From: Baylisascaris procyonis | Lineage: Eukaryota > Nematoda > Chromadorea > Rhabditida > Ascarididae | Assembly (NCBI GenBank): GCA_037389465.1 | Contig: JAZARR010000146.1 | Location: 1,984,001-2,048,000 of the forward strand | Length of the DNA: 64,000 bases | Direction of reading: 5' to 3' | Part shown: one piece after another, positions 53,601-64,000 of the stretch | Position numbering within the stretch: the first letter of the stretch is position 1 | Layout of the letters: each line of letters starts with the position of its first letter | The notes under the pieces: model-generated | Told to the model about the DNA's origin: nothing | The model's database searches: none | The model's input: the letters and a program-made list of their open reading frames with translations, nothing else | Translations under genes and position numbers: made by a program

Positions 53601-55478
53601 AGCAGTATAACATCAAAAACGTTGCAGCACATATTGCATAAGTGTAAGCAAATGTTCAACGACGGAAAACGTAAAATACAGATACATCCCTTTAGCTTTT
53701 TTGCTTCGTGGTGTACAAAGGTCACTGTCGCAAAACACTGCTCTTTTTTTTTTCTATTGGTCTCTGCACTATACTAATTCATCCACCTGTATCAGCTATA
53801 AAACGATTGTTGCTTATGAACTGAAAACGGTGAATGGTCACACCTGTGGACAACAAGAAGCCTAGACTGGGTTCGCTTCATCTGTGCATCATAAGGTGCC
53901 TCTAAAAGGTGATTACAAGCGTTCGCACATGCTGATAACAACGCCGTACCGCATGCACAAGCCACAAACGATGATAGACAAATAGCCTCTGGGGCCATCA
54001 TGTAACCACCTATCGCCGTCGTCGTTATGAGTGCGGTGAGCCGAGCCTTCGATAACTGCAATTTGTCATTTAAGAACAAGATACTGCAGGTATGGCAATT
54101 GATCATCGGAAAGCAAATGCGCTCATGTGGAACCAGTGATTGGGGTGTGAAATACAGTGTTGGGTACTCGTATCTTCCTCTATTCAAAGCAGTAATTGCA
54201 CTTTTTTGATGATGCTTTGGTGTAATCAGCCAGTATTGTACCATAACACAGCGGTCAGACAACATGGAACTGCCACAACGAATCCAGGAGAGATTACAAT
54301 TGAGTGAAACCACCTCAGGTCTTGTTCGGAAAGAAACGTTGGATGCTTCCATGGATCTTGTCAAAAAATTCAAACATCAATGGTGTTTATTTTTTGGAAC
54401 GAAATACATGCTCACTCATAACTTATCAGGAAAATTCCAAATTTTATAGTAAAGTTTTCACTTTTCTTCAAAGTTTTAAATTTTCCACGTAGCAATGTTC
54501 TCGATGGACTATCACTACCTCAATCAGAAACCACAGCATAAGTTGTAGCCACAATTATGATGTTTTCGAGAACAATGCCTGTTCCTAAGGATCGATTTCC
54601 AGAAACAAAAGGTTGTAAGGAAAAACATGTCTACTGCAATTTTTAGTAGACTTACATGGAAAGGCAGCTATAGTTTCCAAGCAGAAAGGCCCACATCTGC
54701 CGATCTAACGAGCTGAGATATTGGCGTCAACATTCATACCTCCCTCATGTCGCCGTACCGAGGCAAATCCATTCCGCAGAACGGTAATGAAGTGAATAAG
54801 TGAAAATGCTCCCCGCTAATGATCCTCTTCTCTGACTTCCCACCGTATCCTACGCTAAAGGCGAGTATAAATGTGGTCAAAATTCAGGGGATTACCGTGT
54901 TCAGCGATGACCCTTACGAGCAGGTGGACCTGGAAGCCGCATTCCGACCCTCTTTTTCCTCCTTTGCTCCTAACCCCCTCCCCCTGAAAAAAAAAAAAAA
55001 TAACAGCAGCTGTACATCAAACAACATAAACATATTCAATTTTGCGAGTTTCTTCACTTCTGCCCATGCTTGTCATAGGATCGAGAATATGAGTGTAACA
55101 TGAGGGGTCAGTAGCAATGTGAGTGTTCTATTCGGCAAGCATAACGCAATCGGCATGCTTTGTGTGCTGAAGAAAGAAACTTGACAATAAAAGAAACACC
55201 TGAAAGTAGTCAGCCAGGAGATGCTTCGACTTCATCTGTTTCCAATGATCGACCGGTGCATCGGTCAGGATGAGATTAATTTTATAGTGCTCAAGAGGAA
55301 ATGCCTCTACACTACGTTGAGGTCGTCGTTTCCATAAGTTTATTTTGAGATCTGAAGATGGCAGTGATGCATCGACATCGGGTCGTACCTTACGTACGGC
55401 CACTATGGTTGCTCTATTCGTTGTGAATGCTGGAGATGGTATTCCACATAATCGATGTGTTACACGTGTACACAACAT
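50629..55478 (-). CDS. cox-10: Protoheme IX farnesyltransferase, mitochondrial (COX10)
   Basis: An integral protein of the mitochondrial inner membrane that farnesylates haem B to haem O, the first step to haem A for cytochrome oxidase. Five minus-strand exons encode 382 residues in phase: 55200-55478, 53844-54055, 52985-53109, 52158-52419, 50629-50899. The start ATG (55476-55478) opens a basic, Arg-rich leader ([12 protein letters not shown]) that fits import. The UbiA-type core is clear: [18 protein letters not shown], then [15 protein letters not shown] (N141, E145, D149, R154), the first prenyl-diphosphate/Mg motif. Then follow [52 protein letters not shown] and GLCRR, and a final exon with the last helices ([19 protein letters not shown]). 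Human COX10 is 443 residues; the difference lies mostly in the leader. One intron carries a 30-bp hairpin (53177-53244). Confidence 0.95.
53177..53244. repeat. Near-perfect 30-bp inverted repeat (hairpin) in a COX10 intron
   Basis: Left arm 53177-53206 and right arm 53215-53244 pair over 30 positions with one mismatch and one G-U wobble, around an 8-base loop (TGTGCTAC). The core TCAGAGATGATTATGA is matched exactly by TCATAATCATCTCTGA. It lies in the 53110-53843 intron. Arm length and loop size would suit a microRNA precursor, but a palindromic transposon remnant is equally possible. Confidence 0.85.
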
Positions 55479-58400
55479 TGCTGCTATCACTTCAACCCTT
55501 AAAAAGGACAAAAAAAAATTATTGTTTAATTATAAAATTATAAAATATTTACAATATGAGAACATATACATCACATTAAAGTATGAATAGAAGAGATTAG
55601 AAACATTCAATAAATGTTGAATTCGATTAATCGTTAAATGAATGATAAAAATTTTATGATAAGTATAACGATTGGCAAGAAAAGGGGATGAAAATCTAAT
55701 GAGAAGATGTAACAAACCTGATGAATTTCGTGCGAAAATACCCTAACACAGCAGAACTTCTCTCTTGAGCTTCACGATGGACCTCACCTCAGTTCAGATC
55801 GAGTCCACAGATCACACCCACCCCGGATCCACGCTGCTCTCAGGATAACCGGGCATGCTCTCTAACCGCCTGCGAATCGATCGAACACTTCACAAAAAAG
55901 AGTACGCGGCAGTACCGTATGTCAACTCGCGGCTTTTCCTGAGAAAGGTTCCTTATCCGTATCGCGCAGATAATTTCAGGCGCTATGCGGATGCCATCGT
56001 GTGGTGTGTTGTTGATGGCTAGCAAATGATACAAAGCGGAAATTATCTGCGTTTTGCAGCAACAAATAAGTGTTTTCGAAGAACTCGCGGTTAGTTTAGT
56101 GTTTCACTGATCAGCATAGGTTCTTTGAAAGTGGTCATAAAAAGGTGGAATTTTCTGCTTTAGATGAACTTACCGTTTATGTGAAGAAAATCACATCAAA
56201 AACCAGCATGATTGATGTGGTCGTCCTTATCAAGATAGATGACTGCATGGCCGCACAAGCAGTGAAATAGGCAGGAAATACATAGACTTTTTTGCTTTAG
56301 ACGAACTCATCGTATAGCAGCAGAATGGCTCCTTTCAAAGTTTTACGAAGAGAATTTCATGAGGAGCCATCATGCCAGATGTGCATATTTTCCCATAAAG
56401 ATGGTGTGGATGACAATGATGAAAGGTAAGAGTGACCCGAAAAACATGTAGAAGTGCATATTGGCAATGAAAATAGATACATGTAGTGAAGAGAACAGGT
56501 TGAAAACCGATTTCGTTCGAATTTTGAGCAATCTTGTTGTAGAGGCGGACAACTCAGAAATGAAAACTCTGAGCGACGCTATTCACATTGAATATTTTAC
56601 ATGCCGATTGAGAATAATTCTGCGATCGTGTTTCAGCTGCATGAACAGAGGATAGATATCAGAAGATATATCGGAAAAGTCTTTCACGATTTTTGCACCA
56701 AACGATCTAGTTAAGAATCACTTAGTGATCTTGTAAACTTTCAAAGTCAAAAATGTTTAGTGAAAGGTGACAGCCGACTGGTAAAGGAGTCGAAAAATGA
56801 TTTACAAATTCCATTGCAGATAAATGATTCATGCTCTCAACATTTCTCACATCGTTAATAATATTAAACAAGCCGTAATTACGAGTAGTGTTCCAAAATT
56901 GAGCCACCAAAATCAATTCGAAAAGCATAAGAGGAATCATACATCATCCTTTATATTTTTAGATTATCCTTAAAGAATATGCATAAATTCAACGTTATTG
57001 TCTTCCTATTGCATTAAACATCAAACATTTCCACACATAACATCTAAATCACATCACCTTGAAGCATTTGTTCGAGTATAGGGATCTTGTTGTCATTCAT
57101 GAAATTGAATTCGACAGTAAAGTACTTGACAATCATCGCCGAGATAAAAGTGTAATGGAATGACAACGGAAGGTGCACAGTTGCCGGCCGACTGAATTAC
57201 TGAAGGAAACTCGAAATGCAAAGAAAATGAAGCAACGCAGATGAAGGATCAAAGTGTAGTGTAAAATAGCATGTGTCCTTCTCAAATACGAGTAAAAGTG
57301 TGCGTGCAATCTTGTAGGTGCTCATTCCTCGAAATAACTGTTCCATATGAGCTGTTCTGTATGGAAATACAGGTCGTGCTGTACGTAGCAACTGTAGTAA
57401 TCGGATTTCCTATTCTGGCTAATTAAGCTGCATCCTAGCCTCCCCTCTTCCTTTCGAGTGCGTCTTTATCCACGTAAATATGTTTCTATTTTAAGTTTGA
57501 CTCGTTTTGTTCCGCTTAACTCTCCCGACGTTAATAAACTGAATCCTGTTGCCCTTTTGTTCTTTGCAACAATTCTGATAACCTTCACGTTGAGCTTTAT
57601 CTATATTCTGTCGCGGTAGAAGAGAGTAAATTTTATGATTTTTTTTGTGATGATAGAGCATAATATAGTGTTGTTTACGAAATTTTTTGCGATTTTAAAT
57701 GCAATATAATATAGGTGACAGAAGTTTGAACTCAATAAAGCATATCACTGTATAATTTATGAAACTTTTGAAGCCTATAGGACAGTATAATAGATATTAA
57801 AGGACTTCTGAGATGGTAAACTGTAACAAAAAAAAGGTTTCGAATTTTGGAGATAAAAAAAGTTATGCTACGACAATTTAAAAGTCGCAATGAATTTGCG
57901 GCATTGATTTACGAAGTTTCTGCTAATTGTTGTTTCTCTAATACTGATCAAAGATTGTTTCTGTTGTTGGTGCTTAGCTCTCCTAATCAACGATAAGTCT
58001 GATATCACGTGCATACTCGACTATTTTCCCACCAAATGGCATTTTTCGAGATCGAAAAGATGAAAAGCTAACAGATGGGGAGAGGAAAGAAATGGATGGC
58101 ACCTTTGGCTCCCGAGAGCAATAACTTTTCCTTGCGGTACCCCGTCGCTTCACGTTTTCATTTTACGCCTTGTCGGACTGCTCCTCAATAAGCTGGAAAT
58201 GTTCTCCTTCATTTAGAACCTTCTTCCATTAGTCGGAGGTATATGTGCGTTGACGATTTCATAACCCCTTATGGATGTCAGATTGAACGACGTATTTCAC
58301 ATATCTTTTCTCTCTTGCGAGATTGATTTTTTCAATAATTTCGATTAAATCGGTCTGTAGCAAATATGTTCTGTGAAAAACATACTGAAATGTTTCTGTT

Positions 58401-59313
58401 CTTATAAATGGTCTCTACTCAACTGCAGTGTAAAGTTGCGCGCAAACACAAAGTTCGAAGAATTTGACATACAGGGCAGCTGTAATATGTGTGTTGGCGC
58501 TGTTTTCGCTTTGCCGCTGACTTTGTTTATGGCCGGTTACATTAGCAAGTTTCCATTGCTTAAGGCATTTTCTCGTAGAAATGATGTGTTTAGAAAGAAG
58601 GCACAGCTGTGTAACAATCCGATGTGTTCCGTGCTCCAGCATTTTATTTGTCATTTCACCAAATTCTGGTTTTTTATTTGACTGTAAACAGGTGAATGTT
58701 TTCTTTAGAATCTCATTACTGAGCTCATCCAGCTCCAGCCTCTCCTGGTTTTCGTTGTGTTTTCTAATTACAACTACTGTATCTCGATATGGTCTTCTGC
58801 AGTAAATTGTTGTTTCTCTAATCGCACTTCAATGTAATATTCGAACACACACACTGTCTCATGCAGTTTCCTTATGTTCATGTGACAGTGTAGAAAATTT
58901 TTTCACTTCATAAAGGCATGATACAAGTTTCAGGAAACCGAGAAACTCCGCCTTTGGGGAAGAGAGGTGTGGATTCCGAACGAAGGGACTCGCGCCCCGA
59001 AAATCCTTTGCGAGACAGACTTTTGAGAGCAAGGCCTCGCGATGAAGCCTCCGCAGTCCAAAATTATTGAATCATGTTTGTGCGGGGCCTTCGAAGGGAA
59101 AGGGATGATGATGAACTACGAACACTTCAACGATAACAATCAACAGCCCACTACATTATAAGCTCACAGAAATTGCCAAGAATTCATACCTTCTAAAAAA
59201 AACAAAAAAAAAAAAAATCCCTAAGCGCTGTTGCGTTTGTATTTTTCGCAGCTTCAAAAAATCGTTTTCTGCTACTGTCCATGATCGGCCATTTTTTTTT
59301 CGAGCGAATGCAG
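55479..59313. other. Upstream flank of COX10; scattered exon-like open frames
   Basis: The COX10 promoter must lie at its left edge; I see no distinct motif. A 13-bp inverted repeat sits at 55965-56051. On the minus strand, 57075-57175 (donor gtgatg) and 56803-56940 (donor gtaaat) read as hydrophobic exon-like frames, as does 56370-56552, but their phases do not join. A plus-strand frame at 58373-58681 contains a hydrophobic segment (VGAVFALPLTLFMAGYI). Bases 58930-59080 are GC-rich with all plus frames partly open. No gene model is supported. Confidence 0.4.
55965..56051. repeat. 13-bp perfect inverted repeat, 61 bp apart
   Basis: CGCAGATAATTTC at 55965-55977 is mirrored by GAAATTATCTGCG at 56039-56051. 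The 87-bp unit could be a tiny transposon remnant or part of the COX10 upstream region. Confidence 0.7.
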
Positions 59314-60358
59314 CGAGAGGAATAGCAGTGGTAACTACTGTTGACATTGCAAGCTTCAAAATTCTGGATTCCTTCAACGATGTTCCTCAACTTAAATTAC
59401 AGAGATTCGCTGGAACAGGTAAACATCCGTCAATCAGCACGATGTGCTATGAATGCTATTCACGTGTAGGGTGTATTGTAAACAATACTGCAAACAATGT
59501 GCTGGAACGTTATTGCTAAAATAAAAACTTCACATATTCAACAAGGAAGCAATACAAAGAAATGTGCAATTTGCTGCGCATCTCTGCTCAGCTTTCTAGA
59601 TTATCAGTCGCGTTCATCTTTACTATTGTTTGCTTTAGGAGTACCGGAAAGAGCACACTGCTTGATTTTCAATCAGATCATCACGCCCTCTTCGGTTGCC
59701 ATCGAGAAAACCCAACTTTTGAACGTGAGGAAGTGGCCGAGTTTCGAATTCCACTGCCTAGAAAGTCGGAGGTCTGCGAGAAAGTTTGGTACTTCCAAGT
59801 TGCGGTGTCCTTCAAATGAATTTTTTTTTTCGGGCGCCACACTAAGGGCAACGTTGTTGTCCGGCGGTGATGCATAGTAATGACCATTTCGCACGAGAAG
59901 ACACGCACATTTTTTTGAACCTATCTGGAGAGAGAAAACTGCGAGTTACGCATGATTGCACGCTTCTTTTATGCCACTTTTTGCAGTGCTGGAAAGGCTT
60001 TGTGAGCGTTTTCGGTTCGTCTCCTTGTCACAGACTCGGAAGTAGGAAAAAAATCCCATGCTAGTTCACGTAGGAGCAAACCAAACACATCCTTGACCAC
60101 TTCCCTGGCACAGAGCCTAGCCTAGCAGATTGAATCATTACGATCCCGATCTGTCCAACCAGGACATAGCGGACACCTCGCAGGTAGTCTTTAAAACTGG
60201 CAGCACAGTTTTCGATGCGATATATACGCCTGATGCAGATTTGAAAATGAAGGCGACAAGTATGTTGTGTTTCCTTACTTTCTATAAAACCGATCTATAC
60301 ATCTGATAAAGTCTTATCCTGACAATGAAAATTCTTTCAACAGACGGTTCCCATTAAG
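59314..60358 (+). CDS. Tentative unrecognised gene, 3' exons
   Basis: Four plus-strand exons chain in phase: 59314-59418 (acceptor gaatgcag, donor gtaaac), 59639-59724 (acceptor gctttag, donor gtgagg), 60121-60259 (acceptor gagcctag, donor gtatgt) and 60345-60358 (stop TAA). Pieces read AVVTTVDIASFKILDSFNDV, PERAHCLIFNQIITPSSVA and NHYDPDLSNQDIADTSQVVF, ending KMKATNGSH. The first exon needs one base from an upstream exon, so the front is missing. No domain is recognised. Part of the second exon is also open in another frame that contains a GKST, so the frame choice rests on phase only. Confidence 0.38.
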
Positions 60359-61635
60359 TTCCCAGAAGCATCCGTTCTTCCCTAATGGAAGCAGTAAATG
60401 CATCTCTCTCATTCTAAACGTCTCCATATGGAACATTTCGACGCCATAAAATTCTCTTTCACCATGGTCAATGGGATGAAGGATCTCATTGGCTGAAATG
60501 TGTTTGTGTTGTCACCCTCTTTTCCCCACATTCCCTCTCCCCTCCCCTCCCCTAAATCTGCAACAGTATTAAAAAATCCTCACATAAGCCACAACGAATG
60601 GTCACTTTTGCAAATTTCAACAGCAATTATCGACGAAATAGAAACTTGCAACATGTTACGCTAAATTACCATGACTCTCTCAAAATTCTAAAGAATTATA
60701 CTCATTGAAGGGGTAAATAATTCTATCTAATCGAGGATCATTGCAGGTATAATCCCTTTCATGAGGATTAAAATAATTTAAAAATGAATCTAATTGATTT
60801 TCCCAGGTAAATTTTATTGTTCGACAGTTCAAACACGATCGAGTATTATGGGACCATTAAGCAGATGTGTCATTCATTGAATTTTAATCGTTTCACCTTT
60901 ACGAAATAAAGGACATCCTTAAAAAGTTTATAAATACTTCAGTGTGCATATATAAATCTAGCGATGGACGACAGTACTCCACAATATTTTGACATCGTTT
61001 GAATAGAGAAGCGTTGAAAATACTCTCATTCACAAGCAATTTTAAGCATCAAAGAGATTTTTTTTTCTTTGAAGAAACAAAAATGAATTCCAAGTAAGGA
61101 TAGAGAATTGAAAAATTCATTAGATTATTTCTTTTCCCAAATAAAACTGTCTCAATTTTGAATATATCCGACGATTTTTCCCCCAAAAATTTTACTGTAA
61201 CTCGAGAAATAAAATGTTGACGGTTTTTTTTTTGCTTTTATTTCCTCAACCGTTCCTCTTGATGTATTCTGAAAAAAAAATTTCATAGCTATTTCATCGA
61301 TAAAAATTATTTCTATGTATTTCTATCATTCGATTTAGTGGGGAAAAAAAACGGAAATAGTTGAAGCGTTTTTTTTTTAATTTTAATTTTACACAGCTCC
61401 GTTTAGCAATGAACTAGGCCTAATTATTTCGAAATAAAAGCTAGTAATTAAAATGATGTCATCGTTAAAAACGTTAAGACTATGGTGATGCAACGAGTTC
61501 ATAATTGAACTCTTACAATGCAATAGAGCACATTTCGCAAATTTTATTGTGACACATTTTTTTTCGCAAGCATTCTAACCAATTGTACGCATTTTAATAA
61601 CAAAAAAAAAAAGAGAATATTTGAAAATGTTTTCT
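60359..61635. other. Non-coding AT-rich stretch
   Basis: Between the tentative plus-strand gene and the convergent minus-strand gene. Many T and A runs; no exon, repeat family or RNA gene seen. Confidence 0.6.
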
Positions 61636-63489
61636 CTATGTGGTGAAACCGAATAGTGTTCTTTGCACATCGAGCCTTTTGAGAGCATTTGGTGGAGGAA
61701 TGAAGAAAGACTCTGCGGCAATATTGTTGCGCTTCAGAACGCCGATCTCCTTCCATATTTCCTGAAGGTGCATTTGAATTTGTATTCAGAAAAAAAAAGT
61801 TACTCGTTGATCACTCTATTCTCTTGCTTTTTATCACGATGAATTTTTTGCTCTCTCGAAGGCTGCAAATATTGAACATTCGATGAGAATGATCGTAGAT
61901 CGCAAAATAATATTTTTGCCTCCAACTCTCTTCCTTCAAAATGACCTGAATCTCGGTGTTTTTAAGAGCAAATTGCAATTATTCGACAATCCCGATGCGC
62001 CCATTCTTGTCGCATCTTTTCTACTAGTATAACGGCCCTTTGTGACAATTAAACCATTTGAAAATTTTTTCATGCAAAATCAATTAGAATATATTGTAAC
62101 CACTTTAGTATCGAAAGTATATATTTCGATCTTCAACATGGTGGTTATATGTCCTCAATAATCAGCGTGAGCTTGTAAATGTGTAGTTGTGTTGAAGTTG
62201 AGCAGTGTTGTGGTATTCTTTAGCGTCGAATTAAGAACTATTCTCTGCGTTATTTGTCCTCTCTTCAGCATATCGGTTTGATTATCTAAACATGTTGAAT
62301 GTGAATGAAATCATTGAGAACATCGTTCTTCACTTTTCTTTAATACTCATTATCAGCGAAATATTGAGCGGATATTTTCGAGTTTTGTGATTGTGCAAAA
62401 CCTATTTTCTATTTTATTTGGTTCTTTCGACTGGAAAAATGTGAAAATTTTCACGAGTTTCAAAAAAATTTCCAACTTCCTGGCATGGTTTTCCACTAGT
62501 GTATCCAAGCCATATCGATCTAATCTGTTTTTGGAGCGATTTGTCGAGTCTCGAAATGAAATGCGGTATGCCACATGGTATAGCTGGTGCTCGAATAATA
62601 TGTCGTATATTGGGAGGTTGATTGAGCACAATAAATCTATAAAGCAGATAAGATGATCATCTTGAGAGAAAATGCACATAAATGACTGAATGAAAAAAAA
62701 AAATTAAATATTAAAATCTTTCTGCGACTCGATTGTTACAAAATAGAAACCTCATAGATGTACAATAAATGCAATTTTTTTTTGTTGTATTTAAATACTT
62801 ACTTATAGCCTCTTTCGAAATTAATGGATCATCGTGAGAATCGATTCGGGAGGTCTTTCTATGGCACACATTCTACCCTTTCATATAGCGTAACTCTTGC
62901 TTCAACGAGTTGCCGAGTTTAAGCTGTCGAAGCAACAAACAGACACGCGCGTGCACACACACAAACATGCAGAGACAAAACGTCATCATAATGTACCTTG
63001 ACAACGTAACTTCGCAAAGAAGTATAAAAATAGAAACTTCACGCGATATTCATTTTTATAACTCATGTGATGGTGGCCAATATTTCGTTCATTCGTATTA
63101 TTTGTCAAGAAAACTTGTAAACTTCGTTCGCTTACTAAAAATTGCTTCAAAAACGTCGAACCCTAAAATATTCCTAGTCAGTATCGATGATGCTTAACAC
63201 GAAGACTTGCCGCACATTTGCGTAACAATTCATTTCGGAGTCAATGGTTAAATTGCCCAATAGAAAGCGGGAATATGAAGAAAAATGCAGCGTTAACTAC
63301 CTGGCTTTATGCTTTAATAGTGTACAATTTTCAGTGGTATTTTTGCCGTTCCAAAGTTCGATAATCCTGCTTTGCAGTTTTTTTGGTAATCGATGAAAAT
63401 AATCTGGTAGCGCGCACTTTGACGTCGGATGAACTCTTATCGACGAAATATTACGCTGATTTGTCGATTGCAAATTCGCAATCACACTT
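61636..63489 (-). CDS. Two-module unrecognised protein, 3' part of the gene
   Basis: Three minus-strand exons join in phase: 63301-63489, 62432-62636 and 61636-61761 (stop TAG). The join AG+A gives Arg, then a phase-0 join; the second donor (gtcgaa) is weak. The first two exons each hold the same kind of module: LPDYFHRLPKKLQSRIIELW followed by NGKNTTENC, and IPHFISRLDKSLQKQIRSIW followed by LGYTSGKPC. The shared pattern is P-x-[FY]-x-x-RL-x-K-x-LQ-x-x-I-x-x-[IL]-W, a short linker and then Cys. The last exon reads EIWKEIGVLKRNN and FFIPPPNALKRL. The cysteines and modules suggest a secreted nematode protein, but no signal peptide is in view. The gene starts beyond 63489, perhaps outside the window. 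I cannot name the family. Confidence 0.55.
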
Positions 63490-64000
63490 CTACAATCAAA
63501 AAACAAAAATACCACAACAACAATGCAAAGAAATAATGATTAGTAATATAGTCGGAATTACCAGTTTTCGATATTTAACAGATTTTTTTTGAGATTATTT
63601 TAGACATGATAGAGTAATTGAAGAGACCTTTTTTAGGTTTCAAAAAATGCGCTAATAAATGCTCCTTTATGATTGCTCAAACGCCAAAAACTAATTTTTT
63701 TCAATCTTGCACTTTGAACTATTTTTTTTTTAAATATTAATGCGGTTTGATGTTGAAGGTCATAGTTTCCAAGAAAACTGTCACCACTGATAACATTGGT
63801 GGCATATGAAGCGTGCAGCATTCGTCCTCTTTTAGTTCTCTAGGATGCTGCACTCCCTCTCGAGCCTAATGGACGGGAAAACATGTTCATCGATCACGAA
63901 GAAAAATTTGTAGATTACAAAAGTTTTCGAGCGTTTTTTTAGTAAAAAAAAAAGCTTCGTTAGGAAATTTGTGGGGAATTGTGTGCGAGGCAGTCACCAT
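63490..64000. other. Right edge; no assigned gene
   Basis: Probably intron or 5' flank of the two-module gene. The minus-strand frame at 63633-63821 has no signal peptide or module and no convincing splice to 63489. Confidence 0.4.

Noticed and set aside
55840..56034. 64-codon minus-strand frame upstream of COX10
   Set aside because: No splice link to COX10 exon 1 in phase and overlaps the inverted repeat; likely non-coding.
61657..61767. Plus-strand exon-like frame ending LPYFLK with a GT donor
   Set aside because: The minus strand over the same bases gives the C-terminal exon EIWKEIGVLKRNN with stop and fits the gene model better.
62387..62656. Plus-strand 89-codon frame at 62.4-62.7 kb
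   Set aside because: It is the complement of a minus-strand exon that joins in phase to two others and carries a repeated module.

Overview
This is a eukaryotic window and almost certainly nematode. It is AT-rich (roughly 36% GC by eye). Genes are split into short phase-consistent exons by introns from about 50 bp to several kb, with GT...AG borders and TTTCAG/TTGCAG acceptors. The best-conserved protein, a muscle/liver-type glycogen synthase, reads closest to the nematode form as I remember it. Three (TA)n tracts and other low-complexity runs are present. There is no sign of operonic bacterial genes, CRISPR, tRNA or rRNA. Exon boundaries below were built by hand from splice signals, reading-phase continuity and remembered family sequences; no search was run.

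Left end (0-12 kb, plus strand): a somatostatin/opioid/allatostatin-C-like peptide GPCR (685 to about 2.56 kb), followed by seven exons for the C-terminal part of glycogen synthase (6.66-11.77 kb). The N-terminal catalytic half of glycogen synthase was not found anywhere in front of it, so the GPCR is either nested in a glycogen synthase intron or the locus is rearranged.

Middle (17.8-55.5 kb, mostly minus strand): a PAF-acetylhydrolase IB alpha-subunit homologue that has lost its serine nucleophile (17.8-22.2 kb); a monocarboxylate-transporter-like MFS carrier (27.6-36.0 kb); an MGAT4-type N-glycan GlcNAc-transferase (40.6-46.8 kb); and the haem A pathway enzyme COX10 (50.6-55.5 kb). Two further unrecognised genes sit around 35-38 kb. 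One is on the plus strand and is interleaved with the first exon of the transporter. The other is on the minus strand and converges on it.

Right end (55.5-64 kb): a tentative plus-strand gene (59.3-60.4 kb) and the 3' part of a minus-strand gene (61.6-63.5 kb) that encodes two diverged copies of a P-x-[FY]...W module. I could not name either family.

The genes do not form one pathway. They cover glycogen storage, neuropeptide signalling, LIS1-associated scaffolding (inferred), solute transport, N-glycan branching and cytochrome oxidase haem synthesis. The window has no phage, virus or toxin genes. The most interesting points are the predicted PAF-AH pseudoenzyme, the interleaved genes at 34-36 kb, the missing front half of glycogen synthase, the two-module right-end gene and a near-perfect 30-bp hairpin inside a COX10 intron.
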